From Pseudomonas fluorescens (GTDB lineage Bacteria; Pseudomonadota; Gammaproteobacteria; Pseudomonadales; Pseudomonadaceae), in the NCBI RefSeq assembly GCF_005938625.1, contig NZ_VCNJ01000013.1, forward strand, positions 124,001 to 188,000: DNA of 64,000 bases, given 5' to 3'. Within the stretch, counting starts at the first letter, position 1. Each line of letters starts with the position of its first letter. A program made the translations under genes and the position numbers. Shown here piece after piece: positions 7,301 through 16,083 of the stretch. The notes beneath the pieces were generated by a model that saw only the letters and a program-made list of their open reading frames with translations, was not told where the DNA came from and made no database searches.

Positions 7301-9526
7301 ATGCACAACATTCCTGGGGCGACACACAAACTGGCGCAATCGATTCGCGCCGCCGGCTGGTTATTCACGGGGTTGGCTGCGCTGCCGTTGCCCAACGCAT
7401 TCGCTGCCGAGAGCAGCGATCAGGAGCCGACACTCAAATCCGTGACCGTCACTGCCACGCGCCGCGAAGAGTCGCTGCAAAAAGTGCCGGTCGCGGTTTC
7501 GGTGATCGACGGCGAACAGCTTGAGCGGGATAACCGCAACGGCGTGGCGAGTATCGTCCAGCAAGTGCCGTCGTTGAACTTCCGCACTGGCGCTTCGAAC
7601 AAGGACACCTCGTTGTTCGTGCGCGGCGTCGGCACTATTTCCACTTCTCCAGGCGTCGAACCGACCGTGGCGACGGTGATCGATGGCGTGGTCTATGCGC
7701 GTCCCGGCCAATCCACTCTCGACTTGCTGGATCTGGAGCGCGTCGAAGTGCTGCGCGGCCCGCAAGGCACGCTGTTCGGCAAGAACGCCTCGGCCGGCGT
7801 ACTCAACATCACCAGCAAGGCACCGACCACCGAGACCCACGGCTATATCGATCAGTCGTACTACAGCGGCAACGAAAGCCGCACTCGATTCGGCATTGGC
7901 GGCAGCCTGATTCCGGACACGTTGAAAGGCTCGATCAGCACGCTGTTCGGCACCTACGACGGCAATGTCGACAACCAACACAACGGTCAGGAGGTCAACG
8001 GCTACAACCATCGCGGCGTGCGCGGCAAACTCGAATTCACCCCGAATGACGATGTCACCTTCACCTTGATTGCCGACTACATGCAGTCCCACGACGACGG
8101 CCCCAACGGTGTGGTCAGCAAGTCGCTCACCCCGGCCTTCGCCAACGCGCTGAGCCCGGTGAATGCAACTAGCCACAATCGCGATATCAACACCGACACC
8201 CACAGTCATGTCGAGGACATCAACAAAGGTCTATCCGGCCAACTTGACTGGCAACTGGGCGATTACACCCTGACCTCGATCACTGCATGGCGTGGTTGGG
8301 ACAACACCCAATATCAGGACGGCGACCGTCTCGGTACGGTGACCGCAGCGTTTCCCGGCACGGCGGACAAGGGCGATCTGGCCTTCGATCAATACTCGCA
8401 AGAGCTGCGCCTGGCCTCGCCGAAGGGCGAGTTTCTCGAATACGTCGGCGGCCTGTTCTACATGCACGGCAAGGACGACGAGACCTATCAGCGCACGCTG
8501 ACGACGACCACGCGCACCGACCGTGGCGTCGCCAATTACAGCACCACCAGCGACAGCTATGCGGTGTTTGGCGAGAGCACGCTGAACTTCACCTCGGACT
8601 TTCGCGGTATCGCCGGCCTGCGCTACACCCACGATGATCTCGAATACGATCACCGCCGCGTCTCGACTTCAGCAACCACCGTCAGCGGTATCCAACCGGC
8701 GACCAGCAGCTCCGGCTCTGTCGACGAAGATGGCTGGTCCGGCCGCCTCGGTGTGCAGTACGACTTGAGCGATGCGGTCACCACGTACCTGACCTATTCG
8801 CGCGGCTACAAAGGCCCGGCCTATAACGTGTTCTTCAACATGCAGCCGCGCGATACCGAAGCGCTGAAACCGGAGACCTCCAACACCTGGGAAGCGGGGA
8901 TCAAAGCGACGAGCTGGAACAATCGCCTGACCACCAACCTCGCGGTGTTCCACAGCGATTACGACAACTATCAGGCGAACTTCTTTGACACCGTTGCCGG
9001 CCAGGTTGTGACGCGTTTGATCAACGCCGGCAGCGTCAGCACCGAAGGCGTCGAACTCGACTACGCCTTGCAAGCGACCCAGCAGTTGAAGTTGTCCGGT
9101 GCACTCGCCTACACCCGCGCGCGCATCGACGAATTCGCCTGCCCGGCGGGCGCGGCGGCGTCATGCAACGTCAACGGCAAACCGCTGCCTTTCAGTCCGG
9201 ACTGGAAAAGCTACGTGCGCGCCGACTACACCATCCCGCTGGATAACGGTCTGGATATCGAACTGGGCACCGACTACAGCTGGCAGAGCGAAGTGCAGTA
9301 CGACATCAGCCAGAACGTCGACACCAAGCAAGGCGCCTACGGTCTGTGGAACGCCAGTGTCGCCCTGGCCGATTACAGCAATGGCTGGCGCGTGGCGCTG
9401 CTGGGCAAGAACCTCACCGACAAGTCTTATTCGCCATTGCTCGCCAGCGGCGGCAACTACATTTATCGCGCCGTGCCACGGGATGACGAGCGCTACTTCG
9501 GCGTGCAACTGCGCAAGGATTTTTAA
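7301..9526 (+). CDS. TonB-dependent outer-membrane receptor
   Basis: 741 residues from the ATG at 7301. The frame stays open upstream to 7073, but that part overlaps the operator and the LacI gene. A signal peptide (to about residue 37, ...NAFA|AESS) is followed by a TonB-box region and plug domain (LKSVTVTATRREESLQKVP; GPQGTLFGKNASAGVLNITS), then a 22-strand barrel ending in the expected phenylalanine (GVQLRKDF). The plug resembles receptors for organic substrates or sugars in Pseudomonas and Caulobacter-like bacteria as much as siderophore receptors. Control by a LacI-type repressor and an adjoining flavin monooxygenase argue for uptake of an organic substrate. The stop is 2 bases before the monooxygenase start, so the two are probably co-transcribed. 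Confidence 0.85.
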   Translation: MHNIPGATHKLAQSIRAAGWLFTGLAALPLPNAFAAESSDQEPTLKSVTVTATRREESLQKVPVAVSVIDGEQLERDNRNGVASIVQQVPSLNFRTGASNKDTSLFVRGVGTISTSPGVEPTVATVIDGVVYARPGQSTLDLLDLERVEVLRGPQGTLFGKNASAGVLNITSKAPTTETHGYIDQSYYSGNESRTRFGIGGSLIPDTLKGSISTLFGTYDGNVDNQHNGQEVNGYNHRGVRGKLEFTPNDDVTFTLIADYMQSHDDGPNGVVSKSLTPAFANALSPVNATSHNRDINTDTHSHVEDINKGLSGQLDWQLGDYTLTSITAWRGWDNTQYQDGDRLGTVTAAFPGTADKGDLAFDQYSQELRLASPKGEFLEYVGGLFYMHGKDDETYQRTLTTTTRTDRGVANYSTTSDSYAVFGESTLNFTSDFRGIAGLRYTHDDLEYDHRRVSTSATTVSGIQPATSSSGSVDEDGWSGRLGVQYDLSDAVTTYLTYSRGYKGPAYNVFFNMQPRDTEALKPETSNTWEAGIKATSWNNRLTTNLAVFHSDYDNYQANFFDTVAGQVVTRLINAGSVSTEGVELDYALQATQQLKLSGALAYTRARIDEFACPAGAAASCNVNGKPLPFSPDWKSYVRADYTIPLDNGLDIELGTDYSWQSEVQYDISQNVDTKQGAYGLWNASVALADYSNGWRVALLGKNLTDKSYSPLLASGGNYIYRAVPRDDERYFGVQLRKDF

Positions 9527-9528
9527 CG

Positions 9529-10848
9529 ATGAGCAGACAGTTGAAACTCGGCGCGTTTCTCATGGCCACCGGGCACCACGTGGCGGCGTGGCGTCATCCG
9601 GATGTGCCGGCCAATGCCGGTCTGGATTTCGCCCATTACAAGCGGCTGGCGCAGATTGCCGAGGCAGCGAAGTTGGATGCGTTGTTTGTCGCCGACAGTG
9701 TTGCCGCGCCGACCCAGGACATCGCCAGTCGCATGGCGCGCTCCGATCACTTTGAGCCGCTGACATTGCTCTCGGCGCTGAGTGCGGTGACCGAGCACAT
9801 CGGCCTGATTGCGACGGCGACCACCAGTTACAACGAGCCGTATCACGTGGCGCGCAAATTCGCTTCGCTCGATCACCTGTCGGGTGGCCGCGCGGGGTGG
9901 AATCTGGTGACCTCGGACAATGCTGCCGAGGCGCTGAATTTCGGCCGCGATGAGCATATCGGCCACGCCGAACGCTATAGCCGCGCCCGCGAGTTTCATC
10001 AGGTGGTCACCGGGCTTTGGGACAGCTGGGAGGACGATGCGTTTGTGCGCGACAAGGCCAGCGGGGCGTATTACGACCCTGCGAAATTGCATGTGCTGGA
10101 TCACGTCGGTGAACACTTCCGGGTCAAAGGCCCACTGAACGTTGCGCGGTCGCCGCAGGGGCAACCGGTGATTGTCCAGGCCGGCTCCTCGGAAACCGGG
10201 CGCGAACTGGCGGCGCAGACCGCTGAAGTGGTGTTCACCGCGCAGACGTCACTGACGAGTGCGCAAGCGTTCTATGCCGATCTCAAGGGGCGTTTGCCCA
10301 AGTACGGGCGCAGCGCCGATTCGCTGAAAATCATGCCCGGGGTTTTTGTCGTGGTCGGCGGCACCGAAGCCGAGGCGCAGGAAAAATGTGAAACGTTTCA
10401 GCAATTAGTCGAACCCGAGGTTGGCGTCGCCTTGCTTGGGCGTATGCTGGGCAACTTCGATTTGTCGAAGTACCCGCTGGACGGGCCGTTGCCGGATTTA
10501 CCTCTGACGGAAAGCGGCCAGCAGAGCCGGCAGAAATTGCTGACGGAACTGGCCGGGCGCGAGAAGCTGACCCTCGCCGAACTCGGTCGCAAGATTGCGG
10601 GCGGACGCGGGCATTACAGCCTGGTCGGTACGCCGGAGCAGATCGCTGATCGCTTGCAGGAGTGGTTCGAACAAGGCGCGGCGGATGGCTTCAACGTGCT
10701 GGTGCCGCACCTGCCGGGCGGGCTCGAAGACTTCGCCAATGGCGTGGTCCCGGAACTGCAACGGCGTGGGTTGTTCAGAACGGAGTATGAGGGCCGGACG
10801 TTGCGCCAGAACCTTGGCCTGGCTCGCCCCGGCAACAGATTTGTATAG
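9529..10848 (+). CDS. Flavin-dependent monooxygenase, NtaA/SnaA/DszA family
   Basis: 439 residues, starting 2 bases after the TonB receptor stop. It is a luciferase-like (LLM) class oxidoreductase of the NtaA/SnaA/DszA/SfnG subgroup, which uses reduced FMN and oxygen to open or desulfonate organic substrates. Visible hallmarks are GAFLMATGHHVAAWRHP at the N-terminus, the FVADS strand, LDHLSGGRAGWNLVTS near residue 105, NFGRDEHIGHAERYSRAREF, and GQPVIVQAGSSETGRELAA near 205. Such enzymes need a separate flavin reductase, which is not in the window. Next to a TonB receptor and tauABCD, oxidation of a sulfur-containing compound (sulfone, sulfonate or similar) is likely but unproven; a nitrilotriacetate-like substrate is an alternative. 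Confidence 0.85.
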   Translation: MSRQLKLGAFLMATGHHVAAWRHPDVPANAGLDFAHYKRLAQIAEAAKLDALFVADSVAAPTQDIASRMARSDHFEPLTLLSALSAVTEHIGLIATATTSYNEPYHVARKFASLDHLSGGRAGWNLVTSDNAAEALNFGRDEHIGHAERYSRAREFHQVVTGLWDSWEDDAFVRDKASGAYYDPAKLHVLDHVGEHFRVKGPLNVARSPQGQPVIVQAGSSETGRELAAQTAEVVFTAQTSLTSAQAFYADLKGRLPKYGRSADSLKIMPGVFVVVGGTEAEAQEKCETFQQLVEPEVGVALLGRMLGNFDLSKYPLDGPLPDLPLTESGQQSRQKLLTELAGREKLTLAELGRKIAGGRGHYSLVGTPEQIADRLQEWFEQGAADGFNVLVPHLPGGLEDFANGVVPELQRRGLFRTEYEGRTLRQNLGLARPGNRFV

Positions 10849-10852
10849 CACC

Positions 10853-10919
10853 CTTCGCGAGCAGGCTCGCTCCCACAGGGAAATGCATTCCAAAGGTGGG
10901 AGCGAGCTTGCTCGCGAAG
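10853..10919. repeat. REP pair, GTGGGAGCGAGC family
   Basis: Inverted 24-base units (10853-10876; 10896-10919) around a 19-base spacer, between the monooxygenase and the aldo/keto reductase. Other members are at 17806, 25981, 34166, 39106, 53728 and 56548. Confidence 0.9.
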
Positions 10920-10958
10920 CAGTCGACACCCATTTCAAGACAGACAAGAGAGGATTCG

Positions 10959-11996
10959 ATGACATACACCGCTGCCGAAAACCGCTACAACTCTATCCCT
11001 TACCGCCGCGTCGGCCGCAGTGGTCTGGTGTTGCCGGCGCTGTCGCTGGGCCTGTGGCACAACTTCGGTGACAGCACGCCGATCGACACCCAGCGCGCGT
11101 TGCTGCGCACTGCATTCGATCTGGGCATCAACCACTTCGACCTGGCCAACAACTACGGCCCGCCGTACGGCAGCGCCGAGACTAATTTCGGCCGCTTGCT
11201 GCGTGAAGACTTCAAGCAGTACCGCGATGAGCTGATCATCTCCAGCAAGGCCGGTTGGGACATGTGGCCCGGCCCTTACGGTCAGGGCGGTGGCTCGCGC
11301 AAATACGTGCTGGCCAGCCTCGACCAGAGCCTGCAACGCCTCGGGCTCGACTATGTGGATATTTTCTATTCGCACCGCTTCGACCCGGACACCCCACTGG
11401 AAGAAACCGCCAGCGCCCTCGCCACTGCCGTGCAACAGGGCAAGGCGTTGTACATCGGTATCTCGTCGTATTCCGGGGTGAAAACCCGCGAGATCGCTGC
11501 GCTGTTGAAAGAGTGGAAAGTACCGCTGCTGATTCATCAGCCGGCCTACAACTTGCTCAATCGCTGGGTGGAAAAAGATCTGCTCGATACCACTGATGAA
11601 CTCGGCACGGGCGTGATCGCTTTCACTCCGCTGGCGCAAGGTCTGCTCACCGATAAATACCTCAACGGCGTGCCGGCGGATGCGCGGGTCAACCGTCCGG
11701 GCGGTGGCTCGTTGCAGGCCTCGCACTTGTCCGACGCCAACATTGCTCATGTGCGGGCGTTGAATGAAATTGCCAAGCGTCGCGGTCAGAGTCTGGCGCA
11801 ACTGGCGCTGGCGTGGACGCTGCGGGATCCGCGGGTGACTTCTGCGTTGATTGGTGCGAGCCGGCCGGAACAGATCATCGAGAACGTCGAGGCGTTGAAG
11901 AATCTGAGTTTCAGTGCTGAAGAGTTGGCGGAGATTGACCGGTTTGCCCAAGAGGGCGGGATCAATCTTTGGGAGAGGCCTTCGACGGCGGAGTGA
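10959..11996 (+). CDS. Aldo/keto reductase, YghZ (L-glyceraldehyde 3-phosphate reductase) type
   Basis: 345 residues from the ATG at 10959, with AGAGGA upstream. An NADPH-dependent (alpha/beta)8 aldo/keto reductase of the AKR14/YghZ class, very close in length to E. coli YghZ (346). Visible motifs are GLVLPALSLGLWHNFGD, HFDLANNYGPPYGSAE (catalytic Asp and Tyr), SSKAGWDMWPGPYG (Lys), YVDIFYSHRFDP (His) and the C-terminal cofactor-binding SALIGASRPEQIIENV. YghZ-type enzymes reduce methylglyoxal and L-glyceraldehyde 3-phosphate. It lies in the same direction as the monooxygenase but beyond a REP pair, so it may be a separate unit. Confidence 0.88.
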   Translation: MTYTAAENRYNSIPYRRVGRSGLVLPALSLGLWHNFGDSTPIDTQRALLRTAFDLGINHFDLANNYGPPYGSAETNFGRLLREDFKQYRDELIISSKAGWDMWPGPYGQGGGSRKYVLASLDQSLQRLGLDYVDIFYSHRFDPDTPLEETASALATAVQQGKALYIGISSYSGVKTREIAALLKEWKVPLLIHQPAYNLLNRWVEKDLLDTTDELGTGVIAFTPLAQGLLTDKYLNGVPADARVNRPGGGSLQASHLSDANIAHVRALNEIAKRRGQSLAQLALAWTLRDPRVTSALIGASRPEQIIENVEALKNLSFSAEELAEIDRFAQEGGINLWERPSTAE

Positions 11997-12009
11997 GCCT
12001 CTCGAAGCT

Positions 12010-12120
12010 GATCGTTCCCACGCTCCGCGTGGGAATGCATCCACGGACGCTCTGCGTTCGGCTTTAGATGGGACGCAGAGCGTCCCGGGCGGCATTCCCA
12101 CGCAGAGCGTGGGAATGATC
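12010..12120. repeat. 111-bp palindromic (MITE-like) element
   Basis: Outer arms are the GATCGTTCCCACGC family (right end degenerate, GGGAATGATC). An inner inverted repeat with GGACGCTCTGCGT / ACGCAGAGCGTCC lies in the middle. The same architecture recurs at 15878-15981, and one end alone is at 239-269. No transposase is encoded, so mobilisation would be in trans. Confidence 0.75.
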
Positions 12121-12122
12121 AA

Positions 12123-12156
12123 GGTAGGAGCTGCCGCAGGCTGCGATCTTTTGATC
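12123..12156. repeat. Single REP unit, GTAGGAGCTGCC family
   Basis: One unpaired REP unit (GGTAGGAGCTGCCGCAGGCT and onward to TTTTGATC) immediately beside the palindromic element and abutting the tauD stop codon. Confidence 0.85.
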
Positions 12157-12996
12157 CTAAAAAAACGGCACATCCCCCAACACCGTCGCCCGCTGCATCA
12201 CCCGCCGCGCCGGCCGGTAGTCATCCACCGCGTAATGTTGCGTCACGCGGTTGTCCCAGAACGCAATATCGTCCTGCTGCCAGCGCCAGCGAATGGTGAA
12301 TTCCGGTCGCGTCGCATGGGCGAACAGAAACTTCAGAATCGCTTCGCTCTCGGTTTCCGACAGCTCATTGATCTTCGACGTGAAGCCTTCGTTGACGAAC
12401 AGCGAGCGCCGCCCACTGACCGGATGCGTGCGAATCACCGGGTGTGACAGCGGTGGATTCTTGCGCCGTGCTTCTTCCCACTGCGCCAATGCTTCTGGCG
12501 TGTTGCCGTAGCGTTCCAGCGGAAACGAGCGCGTGAAGTCGTGAGTCGCGGTCAGGCCTTCAAGCAAACCTTTCAGCGGCGCTGACAGCGCTTCATACGC
12601 AGCAATCCCGCTGGCCCACAACGTGTCGCCGCCAAACTCCGGCAGCAACTTGGCGCTGAGCACCGCGCCCATCGCCGGCGTCGGCAGGAAGGTCACGTCG
12701 GTGTGCCAGATCGCGTTGTCACGCACGTCGGTGACGGCGGTGTCGAGGATCAGCACTTCCGGTTGTTCCGGCACGTTCGGGTAGATCGGGTGAATGTGCA
12801 GATCGCCGAAATAGGCGGCGAAACGCGCTTGTTGCGAAGGTTCGATTGGCTGGTTACGGAAGAACAAAACCTGGTATTTGAGCAGTGCCTGCTCGATCGC
12901 GTCGCGGTGTTCCAGGCTCAGCGGCTGGCTGATGTCGACGCCGCTGATTTGTGCGCCGAGGGCTGAGCTTAATGGGGTGATGTTGAGGCTGCTCAT
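12157..12996 (-). CDS. tauD: Taurine dioxygenase (Fe(II)/2-oxoglutarate-dependent)
   Basis: 279 residues from the ATG at 12996; an in-frame TTG at 13011 would add five. TauD hydroxylates taurine so that sulfite is released, with 2-oxoglutarate and oxygen as co-substrates. The iron facial triad is visible as the HxD of AIWHTDVTF (about residues 96-104) and the distal histidine in [12 protein letters not shown], followed by the 2-oxoglutarate arginine in [10 protein letters not shown]. Length equals enteric TauD (about 283). It is last in the tauABCD order, but a REP pair separates it from tauC. Confidence 0.9.
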   Translation of the reverse strand: MSSLNITPLSSALGAQISGVDISQPLSLEHRDAIEQALLKYQVLFFRNQPIEPSQQARFAAYFGDLHIHPIYPNVPEQPEVLILDTAVTDVRDNAIWHTDVTFLPTPAMGAVLSAKLLPEFGGDTLWASGIAAYEALSAPLKGLLEGLTATHDFTRSFPLERYGNTPEALAQWEEARRKNPPLSHPVIRTHPVSGRRSLFVNEGFTSKINELSETESEAILKFLFAHATRPEFTIRWRWQQDDIAFWDNRVTQHYAVDDYRPARRVMQRATVLGDVPFF

Positions 12997-13028
12997 GGTC
13001 TTTCTCTTCAATTCCGGTCATCACCCTA

Positions 13029-13113
13029 TGTAGGAGCTGCCGAAGGCTGCGATCTGTTGATCTTGATCTTTATAAGCAAGGTCAAAAGATCGCAGCCTTC
13101 GGCAGCTCCTACA
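13029..13113. repeat. REP pair inside the tau operon
   Basis: GTAGGAGCTGCC-family inverted pair with slightly imperfect inner parts, sitting in the 134-base gap between tauC and tauD. It could lower tauD expression relative to tauABC or stabilise the upstream mRNA. Confidence 0.9.
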
Positions 13114-13130
13114 GGGGGATTCAAAAAGTT

Positions 13131-13970
13131 TTAGTGGGTCTGGCCGTGCCATGGCACCAGTTTGCGCTGCAGGGCGCGCAGGCCCATTTCCATGGCGAAG
13201 GCGATCAGGGCGATGACCAGAATCCCCAGCACCACCACGTCGGTGACGAGGAACTGCGCGGCCGACTGCACCATGAAACCCAGGCCACTGGTCGCGGCAA
13301 TCAATTCGGCAGCGACCAACGTCGACCAGCCAACGCCCAGACCAATGCGCACGCCTGTCAAAATGTCCGGCAGGGCACTCGGCAAAATCACATGACGAAT
13401 CAGCTGCAAGCGCGTCGCACCCAACGACTGCGCCGCGCGCAATTTCGCCGGATCAACCGTACGCACACCAGTAGCGGTAGCGATGGCAATCGGCGCGAAA
13501 ATCGCCAGATAAATCAGCAGCACTTTCGACAACTCGCCGATACCGCACCAGATCACGATCAGCGGCAGATAGGCCAGCGGTGGGATAGGGCGGTAGAACT
13601 CGATCAGCGGATCGAGCACGCCACGGGCGATACGGTTGGCACCAATGGCGATGCCCACCGGCACAGCGGTCAAAATCGCAAATCCGAGGCCCAGACCGAT
13701 GCGGCTCAGGCTCGCGCCCAAGTGCTGCCACAAGGTCGAATCCATGTAACCGGTAGTCGCCAGTAACCAGCCCTTCTGCAGCACGGCGGACGGTGGCGGC
13801 AGGAACAGCGGCTCGATCAGTCCAGTGGCCGTCACCGCCCACCAGATCGCCAACAAGGCAAACAGCGTCAGCAAGCTGATCCAGCGTGTGCTGAGGCTGC
13901 GGCGTACCGGAATCGCCACCGAAGCGCTGACGGGTTTTACCGCCGCCGAGGAAACGTCGTAACTGCTCAT
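13131..13970 (-). CDS. tauC: Taurine ABC transporter permease
   Basis: 279 residues. An inner-membrane permease of the SsuC/TauC family with about six membrane helices, and the cytoplasmic EAA loop [21 protein letters not shown] near residue 180 that contacts the ATPase. The start overlaps the tauB stop by 4 bases (ATGA), indicating translational coupling. Assignment to taurine rather than alkanesulfonate (SsuC) rests on the neighbouring tauD. Confidence 0.88.
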   Translation of the reverse strand: MSSYDVSSAAVKPVSASVAIPVRRSLSTRWISLLTLFALLAIWWAVTATGLIEPLFLPPPSAVLQKGWLLATTGYMDSTLWQHLGASLSRIGLGLGFAILTAVPVGIAIGANRIARGVLDPLIEFYRPIPPLAYLPLIVIWCGIGELSKVLLIYLAIFAPIAIATATGVRTVDPAKLRAAQSLGATRLQLIRHVILPSALPDILTGVRIGLGVGWSTLVAAELIAATSGLGFMVQSAAQFLVTDVVVLGILVIALIAFAMEMGLRALQRKLVPWHGQTH

Positions 13971-14761
13971 GCGCGCTCCTGCCGTTGCCCGGCGCTGCGT
14001 TGCGAGAACACTTTGCTCAGCACGTGTTCGCGGGTTTCGATAAAGCGCGGATCGGATTTGATCGCGCGGGCGGACTCGCCAGCGGCATAACGCTGACCGA
14101 AGTCCAGATGCAGACGCTCGACGATCTGCCCCGGATTCGGCGCGAGCAGAATCAGGTCAGTGGCGAGGAACACCGCTTCTTCAATGTCATGGGTAATCAG
14201 GAAAACCGGCTTGGCCGTGCGCTGCCAGACTTGCAGCAACAGCTCCTGCATCTGCTCGCGGGTGAACGCGTCGAGGGCGCCGAAAGGCTCGTCCATCAGC
14301 AACACACGCGGGTCAGCGGCGAGGGCGCGGGCGAGGCCGACGCGCTGTTTCTGACCACCGGACAGTTGCCAAATGCGGCGGTTTTCAAAGCCGGAAAGAT
14401 CAACCAGCGCGAGCATTTCACGGGCGATCTTTTCGCGTTTGTCCCTGGCGACACCGGCCAGCTCCAGACCGAATGCGACGTTGGCCAACACGTCCTGCCA
14501 AGGCAGCAAAGCGTCATCCTGGAACACCACACCACGTTCGGCGCTCGGGCCTTTGACCGGCACGCCGTCGAGGGTGATGCGCCCGGCGCTCGGTTCAACG
14601 AAGCCGGCAATCAGGTTCAACAGCGATGTCTTGCCACTGCCGGACGGGCCGAGGGCGACCAGCAATTGCTGAGGCCCGAGGGTCAGAGAAATATCCGCCA
14701 GCACCGGTTCCGGGCTGCCCGGGTACTGTGCGCTGATGCGCTCCAGCTGTAGCAAGGCCAT
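13967..14761 (-). CDS. tauB: Taurine ABC transporter ATP-binding protein
   Basis: 264 residues. Walker A is [11 protein letters not shown] (about residues 39-49), signature [16 protein letters not shown], Walker [12 protein letters not shown], and the switch histidine in [13 protein letters not shown]. The [22 protein letters not shown] stretch is typical of the nitrate/sulfonate/taurine subfamily. It starts 16 bases after tauA and overlaps tauC by 4 bases. Confidence 0.9.
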   Translation of the reverse strand: MALLQLERISAQYPGSPEPVLADISLTLGPQQLLVALGPSGSGKTSLLNLIAGFVEPSAGRITLDGVPVKGPSAERGVVFQDDALLPWQDVLANVAFGLELAGVARDKREKIAREMLALVDLSGFENRRIWQLSGGQKQRVGLARALAADPRVLLMDEPFGALDAFTREQMQELLLQVWQRTAKPVFLITHDIEEAVFLATDLILLAPNPGQIVERLHLDFGQRYAAGESARAIKSDPRFIETREHVLSKVFSQRSAGQRQERA

Positions 14762-14777
14762 CGCAGTTAACTCCCGA

Positions 14778-15755
14778 TCAGTTGGTGATGAATTTGGCGC
14801 TGACGTACGGCGCGTAGTCCGGCAGAACGGCTTCGACCTTGCCTTGCTCCTTGAGGAACGCAGCGGTGTCGGTGATGGCTTTGGTGGTCGGCGCGCCGAG
14901 GGTGACGACCTGATCAGCGGCCAGCGGGTAGACGTTGCCTTGCAGCAGCAATGGGATGTCGCTGGCCTTGGCGCCAGAGAGTTTCACCAGTTTGTCGACG
15001 TTGGATTGGTCGGCGAGCCAGGCTTTCGGGTCTTTGCGGTAGTCGGCGTAGGCGTCGAGGGTGACCTTGGCGAACGCGGTGACAATTTCCGGGTGCTTCT
15101 CGGCGAAGTCCTTGCGCACGATCCACGCATCGAAAGTCGGCGCGCCGAATTTGGCCAGTTCGCCGGAGGTGATCAGCACTTTGCCGTTTTCCTTGGCCAC
15201 GCCCAGCGCCGGATCCCACACGTAGGTGGCGTCGATATCACCGCGTTTCCACGCGGCGATGATCGCTGGAGGGGCGAGGTTGAGCACGGTGACTTTCGAC
15301 GGGTCGATGTTCCAGTGCTTCAGTGCGGCGAGCAGGCTGTAGTGCCCGGTGGACACGAACGGCACGGCGATTTTCTTGCCGACTAGATCTTGCGGGGTCT
15401 TGATGCCGGAACCGTCGCGGGCGACCAGTGCTTCGGCAGCGCCGATCTGAGTGGCGATGAGGAAGGTTTCCACCGGGACTTTGCGGGTGATCGCGGCGGT
15501 CAGCGGGCTCGAACCGAGGTAGCCGATCTGCACGTCACCGGAAGCGATGGCGGCAATGATGTCGGCGCCGTTGTCGAACTTGCGCCAGGCAATGTCGGCT
15601 TTGGTGGCTTTTTCGTAAGCGCCGTCGGCCTGAGCGACTTTCGCCGGGTCAACGGTGGTTTGGTAGGCGACGGTGAGGTCGGCGGCCTGAGCCAGAAAAC
15701 TCGCGGCAGCCAGAGAGGCTGCGGCGAGCAGGCGAAGCGGGAAATTCAGTTTCAT
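14778..15755 (-). CDS. tauA: Taurine-binding periplasmic protein
   Basis: 325 residues from the ATG at 15755, with GGAGC 8 bases upstream; the longer open frame to 15794 lacks this. A signal peptide ends at about residue 24 (...[14 protein letters not shown]). The mature part is a type II periplasmic-binding protein of the SsuA/TauA/ThiY family ([37 protein letters not shown]). It is first gene of tauABCD. Such operons are normally induced on sulfate starvation through CysB and Cbl-type LysR activators, but no such gene lies in the window. Confidence 0.9.
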   Translation of the reverse strand: MKLNFPLRLLAAASLAAASFLAQAADLTVAYQTTVDPAKVAQADGAYEKATKADIAWRKFDNGADIIAAIASGDVQIGYLGSSPLTAAITRKVPVETFLIATQIGAAEALVARDGSGIKTPQDLVGKKIAVPFVSTGHYSLLAALKHWNIDPSKVTVLNLAPPAIIAAWKRGDIDATYVWDPALGVAKENGKVLITSGELAKFGAPTFDAWIVRKDFAEKHPEIVTAFAKVTLDAYADYRKDPKAWLADQSNVDKLVKLSGAKASDIPLLLQGNVYPLAADQVVTLGAPTTKAITDTAAFLKEQGKVEAVLPDYAPYVSAKFITN

Positions 15756-15877
15756 TGAAGAGCTCCATATCAGGCGACCGAGTGTCGGCGTCAAAGGAGA
15801 CTAAATGATCTAAGAATTGGTAAATAAATAACTTTTTCGAATGAGCTTATGAGCGGAAAAATCTAAGGAGGGGGTCA

Positions 15878-15981
15878 GATCGCTCCTACGCTCTGCGTGG
15901 GAATGCAGCCGGTGACGCTCCGCGTCACCCTGGACGCGGAGCGTCCTTTGAGGCGTTACCACGCGGAGCATGGGAACGATC
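15878..15981. repeat. 104-bp palindromic (MITE-like) element
   Basis: Second full member of the family at 12010-12120. Outer arms are GATCG-TCC-ACGC-type (left end degenerate, GATCGCTCCTACGC), and the inner inverted repeat is GACGCTCCGCGTC / GACGCGGAGCGTC. Confidence 0.75.
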
Positions 15982-15996
15982 AATCTAAGCAAAGCA

Positions 15997-16073
15997 AAAG
16001 ATCGCAGCCTTCGGCAGCTCCTACAGGAAATCTCATTCCCATGTAGGAGCTGCCGCAGGCTGCGATCTTTTTA
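15997..16073. repeat. REP pair, GTAGGAGCTGCC family
   Basis: Inverted pair just beyond the gshA stop codon, in the outward orientation (GATCGCAGCCTTCGG unit first) compared with the copy at 2402. Confidence 0.88.
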
Positions 16074-16083
16074 CCGACAACTT

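Larger units (their letters stand above)
15756..16083. other. Intergenic region between tauA and gshA
   Basis: About 120 bases just upstream of tauA are free of repeats and should hold its promoter. The rest is occupied by two repeat elements (15878-15981 and 15997-16073). No gene seen. Confidence 0.7.
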
